Shown piece after piece: positions 1-5,595 of a stretch of 5,595 nucleotides of DNA. The notes beneath the pieces are model-generated. The model worked only from the letters and a program-made list of their open reading frames with translations. It had not been told where the DNA came from and did not search any database. The first letter of the stretch is position 1, and every line of letters starts with the position of its first letter. A program made the translations under genes and the position numbers. Origin of the DNA: Comamonadaceae bacterium (GTDB taxonomy: Bacteria; Pseudomonadota; Gammaproteobacteria; Burkholderiales; Burkholderiaceae_C); contig CANJXV010000181.1 in assembly GCA_947478935.1 (NCBI GenBank), positions 1 through 5,595 of the forward strand. The letters run 5' to 3'.

Positions 1-333
1 ATACTGGCCAAAACCCTCAAGTCTGAGGAACTACTGAGCTTAGATGCCGAAACGATTTTGCGCCGCTTGTTTTGGGAAGAATCCTTAACGCGCTTTGAGC
101 CATTGCAGGGCGAGACCGGCCCGCGCTTTGCCTGTAGTTGCAGCCGCGAGCGGGTGGCGCGCATGATCGTGTCGCTGGGTGCCGACGAAGCCCATAGCGT
201 GATCGAAGAGCGCGGTGAGATGGAAGTGGCGTGCGAATTTTGCGGCGTGCAATACCGCTTTGACCCGGTGGACACTGCACAATTGTTTGTCGATCCCACG
301 CGCCAAGTTGCGCCAGGAAGCAGTGCGCACTGA
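1..333 (+). CDS. hslO: Hsp33 redox-regulated chaperone, C-terminal part (5' end outside window)
   Basis: The reading frame is open from base 1 to a TGA at 331-333 and gives the last 110 residues of a protein that is normally about 290-300 aa. What is visible is the C-terminal redox switch: a Cys-x-Cys pair (CSC, partial residues 45-47) and a Cys-x-x-Cys pair (CEFC, residues 78-81). The 31-residue step between the pairs equals that of E. coli Hsp33 (C234 to C265). In the family these four cysteines bind zinc when reduced. Oxidation releases zinc, forms disulfides and turns on holdase activity against unfolding cytosolic proteins. The motif IVSLGADEAHSVIEERGEMEV between the pairs is also typical of Hsp33. 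The N-terminal substrate-binding domain and the promoter lie off the left edge. The gene converges on the minus-strand gene ending at 361, with 27 bp between the stops. I see no clear hairpin terminator in that gap. Confidence 0.95.
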   Translation: MLAKTLKSEELLSLDAETILRRLFWEESLTRFEPLQGETGPRFACSCSRERVARMIVSLGADEAHSVIEERGEMEVACEFCGVQYRFDPVDTAQLFVDPTRQVAPGSSAH

Positions 334-360
334 TTTCGTCCAATGATCCAAGCCTGCTGA

Positions 361-999
361 TCAGCCTGCTGCGGCGGCTTGCAGGTCGCTAAAAAGGCGG
401 TGCTCACAGTCGGCGTCCGAGCACTTATCACACTGCCAACGCCAACGGCCTCTTACTTGCGGCACGGTTGATGCGCCTGGCTCCAATACCGCCAGCGCCC
501 CGGCCAGTCGCGCCCGGCCTTGCCCGTACACCAAACTGAAAGCCACGCCCTCGCGCTGCAAGACTTCGCGCAATCGCGCATCAACGCGGGCGCGCATATC
601 GGGCCCGTCACGCTGAATACCATCGGCCTGCCAGGGCAGGTCCAGTCCGGCGACCAGCGTGTGTTGGTAGATGCGCTGGTGGCTTAGCGCAAATGGGTAG
701 AGCGATGGATCTTGAAACAGCACATCGCTGTAGATAGCCGTCATGAGCGGGCTGGTATCGGCGATCAGGTAATCAGCGTCTGCCGCGTTTTCGGCTAAGT
801 CTGCCTGGGCCTGCGCTATCGCTTTTTGTTCGTGGGCCAAGGGCGTACGTCCCTGCTGCGCACACCAAATACGCAGCACTTCATCTGCGACAACTACCCG
901 CGCGCCACGCGCCTGCCAATGGGCTTGCAGTGCGGCAACCAAGCTAGATTTGCCCGTGCACTCGGCGCCTAGCACGGCGATTTTTAAAGGCTGCGCCAT
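361..999 (-). CDS. NadR-like P-loop ATPase/kinase with C-terminal Cys/His cluster
   Basis: This 212-aa protein has a Walker A loop GAECTGKS at residues 11-18 right after a hydrophobic beta strand. A Walker B-like strand with an aspartate follows (YLIADTSP, 77-84), then a segment reading LPWQADGIQRDGP (121-133). This arrangement resembles the ribosylnicotinamide kinase domain of NadR (AAA_28-type P-loop), which phosphorylates nicotinamide riboside. The Ado-binding repressor and adenylyltransferase domains of full NadR are absent, so the substrate is uncertain and I give no symbol. The tail carries C190-x2-C193-x4-C198-x-H200, which could bind metal. I chose the ATG at 999 because it lies ten residues before the P-loop strand. 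The longer frame back to 1056 begins with TTG inside the palindromic repeat and is implausible. No good Shine-Dalgarno sequence is seen. The gene follows ftsB on the same strand after 165 bp, so it may be read through from the operon or have its own promoter. Confidence 0.8.
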   Translation of the reverse strand: MAQPLKIAVLGAECTGKSSLVAALQAHWQARGARVVVADEVLRIWCAQQGRTPLAHEQKAIAQAQADLAENAADADYLIADTSPLMTAIYSDVLFQDPSLYPFALSHQRIYQHTLVAGLDLPWQADGIQRDGPDMRARVDARLREVLQREGVAFSLVYGQGRARLAGALAVLEPGASTVPQVRGRWRWQCDKCSDADCEHRLFSDLQAAAAG

Positions 1000-1031
1000 G
1001 GGCCTAGGTTGAGTTTGCAAAAGTACAAATC

Positions 1032-1120
1032 CGTCATTGCGAGCGCAGCGAAGCAATCCAGCGTTTCTTGTGATTCAGGCACTTAGGGATCGCCGCGTCG
1101 CTGCGCTCCTCGCGATGACG
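1032..1120. repeat. Imperfect palindromic (REP/REPIN-like) intergenic repeat
   Basis: The left arm 1032-1059 and right arm 1087-1120 are inverted copies around a 27-nt spacer. Read against the reverse complement of the right arm, the left arm matches at 25 of 28 bases, with two 3-nt insertions in the right arm. The shared core reads CGTCAT-[T/C]-GCGAG then CGCAGCGA. A second inverted 8-mer lies outside the arms: AGTTTGCA at 1012-1019 and TGCAAACT at 1127-1134. The core resembles a dispersed palindromic repeat found between genes in many bacterial genomes, whose accidental translations give strings such as CARND and RGAQRRG, as they do here. The element sits between ftsB and the NadR-like gene. 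It might fold in RNA and limit read-through or protect the transcript 3' end, but no U-run follows the stem, so it is not a standard intrinsic terminator. Confidence 0.8.
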
Positions 1121-1164
1121 GGCCTGTGCAAACTTCCGTTAGAGCCATCGCGCACCAGCCGGTC

Positions 1165-1440
1165 TTATTTGACCACTTGCACAAAAATTTCATTGGGCTT
1201 GACCATGCCCAATTCTGAGCGGGCTTTTTCTTCGACGATTTCCAGTCCCTCGCGCAAATCACGAATTTCGGCTTCCATGCGCTGGTTGATTTGTTCTGCG
1301 CGGGTATTGCTTTGCTTTTGTGCACTCAGCTCTTCGTTAAGCCGCGCCACATTCGGAATGCTGCCGCGCCCGAACCACAGCTGCCCTTGCAATACCAGCA
1401 GCAGGACGAATAAGGCAGCAGGAACCAGGCGCAGCTTCAT
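1165..1440 (-). CDS. ftsB: Cell division protein FtsB
   Basis: This 91-aa bitopic inner-membrane protein has a short cytoplasmic start (MKLR), one hydrophobic segment at about residues 5-20, then LWFGRGS (21-27), a hallmark of FtsB just after the membrane. Residues about 30-72 have the polar heptad pattern of a periplasmic coiled coil. They are followed by EEKARSELGMVKPNEIF (70-86), matching the conserved FtsB tail. In the family, FtsB pairs with FtsL and binds FtsQ, and the complex signals to FtsW/FtsI to start septal peptidoglycan synthesis. The length is slightly under that of E. coli FtsB (103 aa). The ATG at 1438-1440 is the only reasonable start. It lies 15 bp after the eno stop without a clear Shine-Dalgarno sequence, so translation is probably coupled to eno. 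The eno-ftsB order is common in proteobacteria. It appears to be the last gene of the operon before the repeat-bearing gap. Confidence 0.95.
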   Translation of the reverse strand: MKLRLVPAALFVLLLVLQGQLWFGRGSIPNVARLNEELSAQKQSNTRAEQINQRMEAEIRDLREGLEIVEEKARSELGMVKPNEIFVQVVK

Positions 1441-1455
1441 TAAAAACGGCTAGGT

Positions 1456-2739
1456 TTACCGAAGGTTGTAAAACGCCGAACGGCCTGGGTACACCGCCAC
1501 TTCACCCAAGTCTTCTTCGATGCGCAGCAACTGGTTGTACTTGGCCATCCGGTCTGAGCGGCTGAGCGAGCCGGTTTTGATCTGGCCGGCGTTGGTGCCC
1601 ACGGCGATATCGGCAATCGTGGTGTCTTCGGTCTCACCAGAGCGGTGGCTAATGACAGCGGTGTACCCGGCACGCTTAGCCATTTCGATGGCGGCAAAGG
1701 TTTCGGTCAGGGTACCTATCTGATTGATCTTGATCAGAATTGAGTTGGCAATACCCTTGTCTATGCCTTCTTTCAAAATCTTGGTGTTGGTGACAAACAA
1801 GTCATCGCCTACGATTTGAACTTTCTTACCCAAGCGATCAGTCAGCAGCTTCCAGCCATCCCAGTCGCCTTCAGCCATGCCATCTTCGATGCTGATGATG
1901 GGGTATTTGTCCACCCAGGTGGCCAGCATGTCGGTCCATTGCTGCGCGTCCAGGCTCAGACCTTCGCCACTGAGTTCGTATTTGCCATCTTTATAAAACT
2001 CGGAGGCGGCGCAGTCCAGGCCCAAGGCAATTTGCTCGCCGGCCACATAGCCGGCTTTTTCAATGGCTTCCAAAATCATCTGGATGGCCGCTTCATGGCC
2101 CGGCACGTTCGGGGCAAAGCCGCCCTCATCGCCCACCGCTACGCTCATACCTTTGTCGTGCAAAATTTTCTTGAGCGCATGGAACACTTCCGCCCCTTGG
2201 CGCAAGGCCTCTTTGAAGGTGGATGCACCCACCGGAATAATCATGAACTCCTGCAAGTCCAGGTTGTTATTGGCATGCGCGCCGCCGTTTACCACATTCA
2301 TCATAGGCACAGGCATTTGCACCGCCGCCATACCGCCAAAGTAGCGGTACAGCGGCAGGCCAGCTTCCTCTGCGGCTGCGCGGGCCACCGCCATGGACAC
2401 GGCCAGCATCGCGTTCGCGCCTAAACGGCTTTTGTTTTCGGTTCCGTCCAGGTCAATCAAGGTCTTGTCCAGAAAGGCTTGCTCGGAAGCATCCAAACCC
2501 AAAATCGCTTCCGATATTTCGTTGTTGATATGGTCCACGGCTTTGAGTACGCCTTTGCCCAGGTAGCGCAGTTTGTCGCCGTCGCGCAGCTCAATGGCTT
2601 CGCGCGAACCGGTAGAGGCGCCCGAGGGCACCGCAGCGCGGCCCATGGTGCCGGACTCCAATAGCACATCACATTCGACCGTGGGGTTCCCACGGCTATC
2701 CAAAATCTCCCGACCCACAATATCCACAATCGCGCTCAT
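1456..2739 (-). CDS. eno: Enolase (phosphopyruvate hydratase)
   Basis: Enolase is a cytosolic glycolytic enzyme that interconverts 2-phosphoglycerate and phosphoenolpyruvate; in some bacteria it is also an RNA degradosome partner. The protein is 427 aa, close to the family norm of about 430, and looks intact. Visible family residues are H155 in the GGAHANN loop, acid E205 (GDEGGF), Mg2+ ligands D242, E285 (SIEDG) and D312 (GDDLF), catalytic base K337 (ILIKINQIG), H365 (VISHRSGET) and K388 (IKTGSLSRSDR). Each lies 4-5 positions before its E. coli equivalent. The substrate loop SGASTGSREA (39-48) is also present. The ATG at 2739 has a strong Shine-Dalgarno sequence five bases upstream. The gene follows the DUF1330 gene by 20 bp and precedes ftsB by 15 bp. 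Phosphoenolpyruvate made here is also the substrate of KdsA encoded two genes upstream. Confidence 0.99.
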   Translation of the reverse strand: MSAIVDIVGREILDSRGNPTVECDVLLESGTMGRAAVPSGASTGSREAIELRDGDKLRYLGKGVLKAVDHINNEISEAILGLDASEQAFLDKTLIDLDGTENKSRLGANAMLAVSMAVARAAAEEAGLPLYRYFGGMAAVQMPVPMMNVVNGGAHANNNLDLQEFMIIPVGASTFKEALRQGAEVFHALKKILHDKGMSVAVGDEGGFAPNVPGHEAAIQMILEAIEKAGYVAGEQIALGLDCAASEFYKDGKYELSGEGLSLDAQQWTDMLATWVDKYPIISIEDGMAEGDWDGWKLLTDRLGKKVQIVGDDLFVTNTKILKEGIDKGIANSILIKINQIGTLTETFAAIEMAKRAGYTAVISHRSGETEDTTIADIAVGTNAGQIKTGSLSRSDRMAKYNQLLRIEEDLGEVAVYPGRSAFYNLR

Positions 2740-2744
2740 CTTCT

Positions 2745-2749
2745 TCCTT
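2745..2749 (-). promoter_or_regulatory. Shine-Dalgarno site of eno
   Basis: On the minus strand the 20-bp gap before eno reads AAGGA followed by five bases (AGAAG) and then ATG. This is the clearest ribosome binding site in the window and supports the enolase start at 2739. Its strength contrasts with the weak or missing sites before the DUF1330 gene and ftsB, in keeping with high enolase output from a shared transcript. Confidence 0.8.
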
Positions 2750-2759
2750 GTAAAAAAAG

Positions 2760-3065
2760 TTACACCGGGGCGGCTAGGCCCTCTAGCAAAACCATGTTGA
2801 AAAACTTCGTGGCACCAGCGCGCTTGGTGCGGGCGCGGTTATACATTTCCCCGTGGTACCAATCATGGGCGGCGGCAAAGCTGGGAAAGCGCAGCAGGGC
2901 CATGCGCCCGGGCTTCCAGTCGCCTTCCATCACTGCCAGCATGCCACCGCGCGCCAGGTACTCACCACCTGCCTGCGCTACTGATTCAGGGGCTGAGGCC
3001 ATGTACTGTTTGTACTGGTCCATCTCAGTGATCTGCATGTCCACAATGATGTATCCGTAGGCCAT
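2760..3065 (-). CDS. DUF1330 family small protein
   Basis: This 101-aa protein has no signal peptide or membrane segment and is probably cytosolic. It matches the DUF1330 pattern, a small dimeric alpha/beta-barrel (ferredoxin-like) fold: YGYIIVDMQITEMDQYKQY at the start, AGGEYLARGG (32-41), then EGDWKPGRMALLRFPSF (47-63) and a WYHGEMY segment (69-75). The length fits the family (about 95-100 aa). Its biochemical role is not established and I assign none. The ATG at 3065 was chosen because the conserved first strand begins just after it. A TTG at 3092 would extend the protein by nine residues into the end of kdsA and has no better ribosome site. The gene starts 7 bp after the kdsA stop with no obvious Shine-Dalgarno sequence, suggesting coupled translation, and ends 20 bp before eno. 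Confidence 0.88.
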   Translation of the reverse strand: MAYGYIIVDMQITEMDQYKQYMASAPESVAQAGGEYLARGGMLAVMEGDWKPGRMALLRFPSFAAAHDWYHGEMYNRARTKRAGATKFFNMVLLEGLAAPV

Positions 3066-3072
3066 AGCGTGT

Positions 3073-3927
3073 TTAATTGAAATGGTTTTCAAGAAAACCG
3101 GCGCGCTTGATCACAGCGTCCAACGCTAGCAAGGTCTCCAGCAAGGCCTTCATATGGTGCAGTGGTACTGCGTTGGGACCGTCGCTCATGGCTTGCGCCG
3201 GGTTCGGATGCGTCTCCATAAACAAGCCGGCTACGCCTACCGCCACAGCCGCACGCGCCAGTACGGGAACCATTTCGCGCTGCCCCCCGCTACTCGTGCC
3301 TTGCCCGCCGGGCAATTGCACCGAATGGGTGGCGTCAAACACCACCGGCGCACCGGTGTTACGCATGATGGCCAGACTGCGCATATCGCTGACCAGGTTG
3401 TTGTAGCCAAAGCTGGCGCCGCGTTCGCAGGCCATGAAGTTATCTTCTTCTAGGCTGGCTTCACGCGCAGCAGCGCGGGCTTTGTCGATGACATTCTTCA
3501 TATCACCCGGCGCCAGAAACTGACCTTTTTTAATGTTGACCGGTTTACCCGATTGCGCCACAGCGCGGATGAAATCTGTCTGGCGGCATAAAAAGGCAGG
3601 CGTTTGCAGCACATCGACCACGCTGCTGACCTGGGCTATTTGGTCTTCGTTGTGGATATCGGTGAGCACCGGCACCTGCAGTTCGCGCTTGACTTTGGCC
3701 AAAATTTCGAGGCCTTTGTCGATACCAGGCCCGCGAAACGTGCTGCCGCTGGAGCGATTGGCCTTGTCAAAACTGCTTTTGAAAATAAAGGGGATACCTA
3801 AGCTAGTGCATATTTCTTTGAGCGCGCCAGCGGTATCCATTTGCAATTGCTCGGACTCTATAACGCAAGGCCCTGCTATCAAGAAAAAGGGCTGATCCAG
3901 TCCGACCTCAAAGCCACACAGCTTCAC
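3073..3927 (-). CDS. kdsA: 3-deoxy-D-manno-octulosonate 8-phosphate synthase (metal-dependent type)
   Basis: KdsA condenses phosphoenolpyruvate with D-arabinose 5-phosphate to give Kdo 8-phosphate, the first step towards the Kdo sugar of the LPS inner core, in the cytosol. The product is 284 aa, the same length as E. coli KdsA. Conserved blocks are FLIAGPCVIES (15-25), FKSSFDKANRSS (49-60), FLCRQTD (112-118), NIKKGQFLAPGD (131-142), FGYNNLVSDMRS (173-184), DATHSVQLPGG (198-208) and FMETHP (236-241). C21, H201, E238 and D249 correspond to the four metal ligands of Aquifex KdsA (Cys11, His185, Glu222, Asp233), pointing to the metal-dependent class; E. coli has Asn in place of the Cys. The start is GTG at 3927, supported by the AAGGTGG site upstream and by conservation beginning there. 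The frame stays open upstream to 4326, but that part overlaps pyrG and looks unlike protein. GTGA at 3924-3927 overlaps the pyrG stop. Confidence 0.97.
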   Translation of the reverse strand: MKLCGFEVGLDQPFFLIAGPCVIESEQLQMDTAGALKEICTSLGIPFIFKSSFDKANRSSGSTFRGPGIDKGLEILAKVKRELQVPVLTDIHNEDQIAQVSSVVDVLQTPAFLCRQTDFIRAVAQSGKPVNIKKGQFLAPGDMKNVIDKARAAAREASLEEDNFMACERGASFGYNNLVSDMRSLAIMRNTGAPVVFDATHSVQLPGGQGTSSGGQREMVPVLARAAVAVGVAGLFMETHPNPAQAMSDGPNAVPLHHMKALLETLLALDAVIKRAGFLENHFN

Positions 3928-5591
3928 GCAGCCACCTTGAGATTTTTGCCATCGCGCTGGTGGTCCAGCGCCGCTTTGATAAACGCATTGAACAAGGGGT
4001 GGCCGTTCCAAGGCGTGGACTTGAACTCCGGGTGGAACTGCACGCCCACAAACCACGGGTGCACGCTTTGCGGCAGCTCTACCATTTCGGTCAGTTGCTC
4101 GCGCTGGGTAAGCGCGGAAATTACCAAACCTGCCGCGCGCAAACGATCCAGAAAATGCACATTGGCTTCGTAGCGGTGGCGGTGGCGCTCGGTCACCACG
4201 TCGCCATAAATGCGGTGCGCTATGGTGTTCTTGGTCACATCCGAACTTTGCGCGCCCAGACGCATGGTGCCGCCCATGTCGGAATTGTGGTCGCGGGTTT
4301 GGATGGTGCCGTCTTTGTCTTTCCACTCGGTTATGAGCGCAATCACCGGGTTCGGGCTGTCTGGGTCAAACTCGGTGCTGTTGGCGTCTGCCAGGCCGGC
4401 CACATGGCGCGCAAACTCGATGGTGGCCACTTGCATACCCAGGCAAATGCCCAGGTAAGGCACCTTGTTTTCTCGGGCAAAACACGCTGCGCTGATCTTG
4501 CCTTCGATGCCGCGTTTGCCAAATCCACCGGGTACCAGTACCGCGTCGAATTTCGCCAATTGCGGCAGGGTTTCAGGGGTGATAGTTTCTGAATCGATGT
4601 AATGGATTTTTACCTTCACATGGTTCTTCATGCCCGCATGGCGCAACGCTTCATTGAGCGACTTGTAGCTGTCGGAAAGATCGACGTATTTGCCAACCAT
4701 CGCGATGGCGACTTCGCCTTCGGGGTGTTCGGTCTCGTACACCAAATCGTCCCAGCGCTTCAGCTTGGCAGGTGGCGTATTGAGGCGCAGCTTGTCGCAG
4801 ATCAGGCCGTCCAAGCCTTGCTCATGCAGCATGCGCGGCACTTTGTAAATCGTATCCACGTCCCACATGGAAATCACGCCCCATACGGGGACGTTGGAGA
4901 ACAGCGATATTTTCTGGCGCTCTTCGTCGGGTATGGGCCGGTCAGCGCGGCACACCAAGGCGTCCGCTTGGATACCGATTTCGCGCAATTGTTTGGCGGT
5001 GTGCTGGGTAGGCTTGGTTTTGAGCTCACCGGCAGCGGCAATCCAAGGAACATAGCTTAGATGCACAAAAGCACTATGGTTGGGCCCCATTTGCAGGCTC
5101 ATCTGACGCACGGCTTCCAAAAAGGGCAGGGACTCGATGTCTCCCACAGTGCCGCCAATTTCCACAATCGCCACATCCACCGCATCGGGCTCACCCAGGC
5201 GTGCGCCGCGCTTGACGAACTCCTGGATTTCATTGGTCACATGCGGAATCACTTGTACCGTCTTGCCCAGGTAGTCACCGCGGCGCTCTTTGTCGAGCAC
5301 GCTTTTGTAAATTTGTCCGGTGGTGAAGTTGTTGGACTTGCGCATGCGCGTTTCCACAAAACGCTCATAGTGGCCCAGATCCAGATCGGTTTCGGCACCG
5401 TCATCGGTCACAAAAACCTCGCCATGTTGCAGCGGCGACATCGTGCCCGGGTCTACATTGAGGTAAGGGTCCAGCTTGATGAGGGTGACTGTCAGGCCCC
5501 GCGACTCAAGAAGCGCGGCGAGGGAGGCCGATGCAATTCCCTTGCCCAGGGAAGACACCACACCGCCGGTGACGAAGACAAATTTGGTCAT
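3924..5591 (-). CDS. pyrG: CTP synthase (glutamine-hydrolysing)
   Basis: PyrG makes CTP from UTP, ATP and glutamine in the cytosol, the last step of de novo pyrimidine nucleotide synthesis. The protein is 555 aa and complete. The N-terminal amidoligase domain (about 1-270) begins with FVTGGVVSSLGKGI (6-19), whose K17 matches the E. coli ATP-binding lysine. It continues with KLDPYLNVDPGTMSP (39-53), DLDLGHYERF (69-78) with D71, and VEIGGTVGDIES (143-154) with E144 as Mg2+ ligands. The C-terminal class I glutamine amidotransferase domain (about 295-545) has PGGFGKRG (354-361) as the oxyanion region and the triad C383 (GICLGMQ), H520 and E522 (QFHPEF). The ATG at 5591 begins the conserved N-terminus. 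Only four bases lie upstream, so its promoter and ribosome site are not in the window. It is the first visible gene of the cluster and overlaps kdsA by 4 bp. Confidence 0.99.
   Translation of the reverse strand: MTKFVFVTGGVVSSLGKGIASASLAALLESRGLTVTLIKLDPYLNVDPGTMSPLQHGEVFVTDDGAETDLDLGHYERFVETRMRKSNNFTTGQIYKSVLDKERRGDYLGKTVQVIPHVTNEIQEFVKRGARLGEPDAVDVAIVEIGGTVGDIESLPFLEAVRQMSLQMGPNHSAFVHLSYVPWIAAAGELKTKPTQHTAKQLREIGIQADALVCRADRPIPDEERQKISLFSNVPVWGVISMWDVDTIYKVPRMLHEQGLDGLICDKLRLNTPPAKLKRWDDLVYETEHPEGEVAIAMVGKYVDLSDSYKSLNEALRHAGMKNHVKVKIHYIDSETITPETLPQLAKFDAVLVPGGFGKRGIEGKISAACFARENKVPYLGICLGMQVATIEFARHVAGLADANSTEFDPDSPNPVIALITEWKDKDGTIQTRDHNSDMGGTMRLGAQSSDVTKNTIAHRIYGDVVTERHRHRYEANVHFLDRLRAAGLVISALTQREQLTEMVELPQSVHPWFVGVQFHPEFKSTPWNGHPLFNAFIKAALDHQRDGKNLKVAA
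3932..3938 (-). promoter_or_regulatory. Shine-Dalgarno site deciding the GTG start of kdsA
   Basis: Within the last codons of pyrG the minus strand reads AAGGTGG, with AAGG seven bases before the GTG at 3927-3925. This supports the GTG as the kdsA start over in-frame codons further upstream. With the 4-bp GTGA stop/start overlap it suggests translational coupling of kdsA to pyrG. Confidence 0.7.
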
Positions 5592-5595
5592 GTCA

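Larger units (their letters stand above)
1165..5591 (-). other. Probable operon pyrG-kdsA-DUF1330-eno-ftsB
   Basis: Five minus-strand genes follow each other with a 4-bp overlap and gaps of 7, 20 and 15 bp, too short for separate promoters unless these lie inside coding sequence. No terminator-like hairpin with a U-run is seen between them. A single transcript starting right of the window is inferred. A longer 165-bp gap with a palindromic repeat follows ftsB and probably marks the operon end or a zone of reduced read-through. Confidence 0.8.

Noticed and set aside
334..372. Possible terminator between the convergent hslO and NadR-like genes
   Set aside because: There is only an 8-bp palindrome (CTGATCAG, 357-364) and a 9-bp direct repeat (AGCCTGCTG at 351 and 363), with no GC-rich stem followed by a T-run on either strand.
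1000..1056. Upstream extension of the NadR-like protein (starting MLRCARND)
   Set aside because: The peptide is a chance translation of the palindromic repeat, the start would be TTG, and the P-loop strand sits normally after the ATG at 999.
1000..1164. A promoter for the NadR-like gene in the intergenic gap
   Set aside because: I could not find a convincing -35/-10 pair on the minus strand; the palindromic repeat dominates the gap.
1037..1453. 138-codon plus-strand frame covering the repeat and the antisense of ftsB
   Set aside because: It starts within the palindromic repeat and runs opposite ftsB; its composition is Ser/Arg/Thr-rich with no family features.
1816..2424. 202-codon plus-strand open frame antisense to eno
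   Set aside because: It mirrors a strongly conserved enolase coding region and its translation is His/Gln-rich without any recognisable domain; it is a codon-bias shadow.
3928..4326. Open 133-codon N-terminal extension of the kdsA frame
   Set aside because: It lies wholly inside pyrG in another frame, is rich in Arg/Pro/His like an out-of-frame shadow, and the product from the GTG at 3927 already has the full family length of 284 aa.
3960..5060. Long plus-strand open frames antisense to pyrG (3960-4592 and 4602-5060)
   Set aside because: Both lie opposite the conserved CTP synthase gene and show no known motifs or convincing ribosome sites.

Overview
This 5.6 kb window is a gene-dense stretch of a Gram-negative chromosome. 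Protein content and gene order (pyrG-kdsA-DUF1330 gene-eno-ftsB, all on the minus strand) suggest a betaproteobacterium of the order Burkholderiales, perhaps a Comamonadaceae relative. The lineage call rests on remembered gene order and protein style, not on a search. kdsA implies a Kdo-containing lipopolysaccharide outer membrane. No phage, transposase, CRISPR or RNA gene is visible.

Layout from left to right: positions 1-333 hold the 3' end of hslO (Hsp33 redox chaperone) on the plus strand, cut by the window edge. It converges on a minus-strand gene (361-999) for a NadR-like P-loop ATPase/kinase with an unexplained cysteine cluster at its C-terminus. A 165 bp intergenic gap (1000-1164) follows, holding a large imperfect inverted repeat of the dispersed palindromic (REP/REPIN-like) type. 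From 5591 down to 1165 runs a tight minus-strand cluster: pyrG (CTP synthase), kdsA (Kdo-8-phosphate synthase), a DUF1330 small protein, eno (enolase) and ftsB (divisome protein). The gaps are 4 bp overlap, 7, 20 and 15 bp, so one transcript is likely. Its promoter must lie beyond the right edge, because only 4 bp upstream of pyrG are present.

The cluster has a readable metabolic logic. Enolase makes phosphoenolpyruvate, which KdsA condenses with arabinose 5-phosphate, and CTP from PyrG is the co-substrate that later activates Kdo to CMP-Kdo. FtsB links the cluster to septal wall growth. This is mostly ordinary housekeeping DNA and I do not see a new biological system. The points most worth a second look are the C-terminal Cys/His cluster of the NadR-like protein, the inverted-repeat element, the DUF1330 gene held inside the operon, and the metal-dependent type of KdsA.
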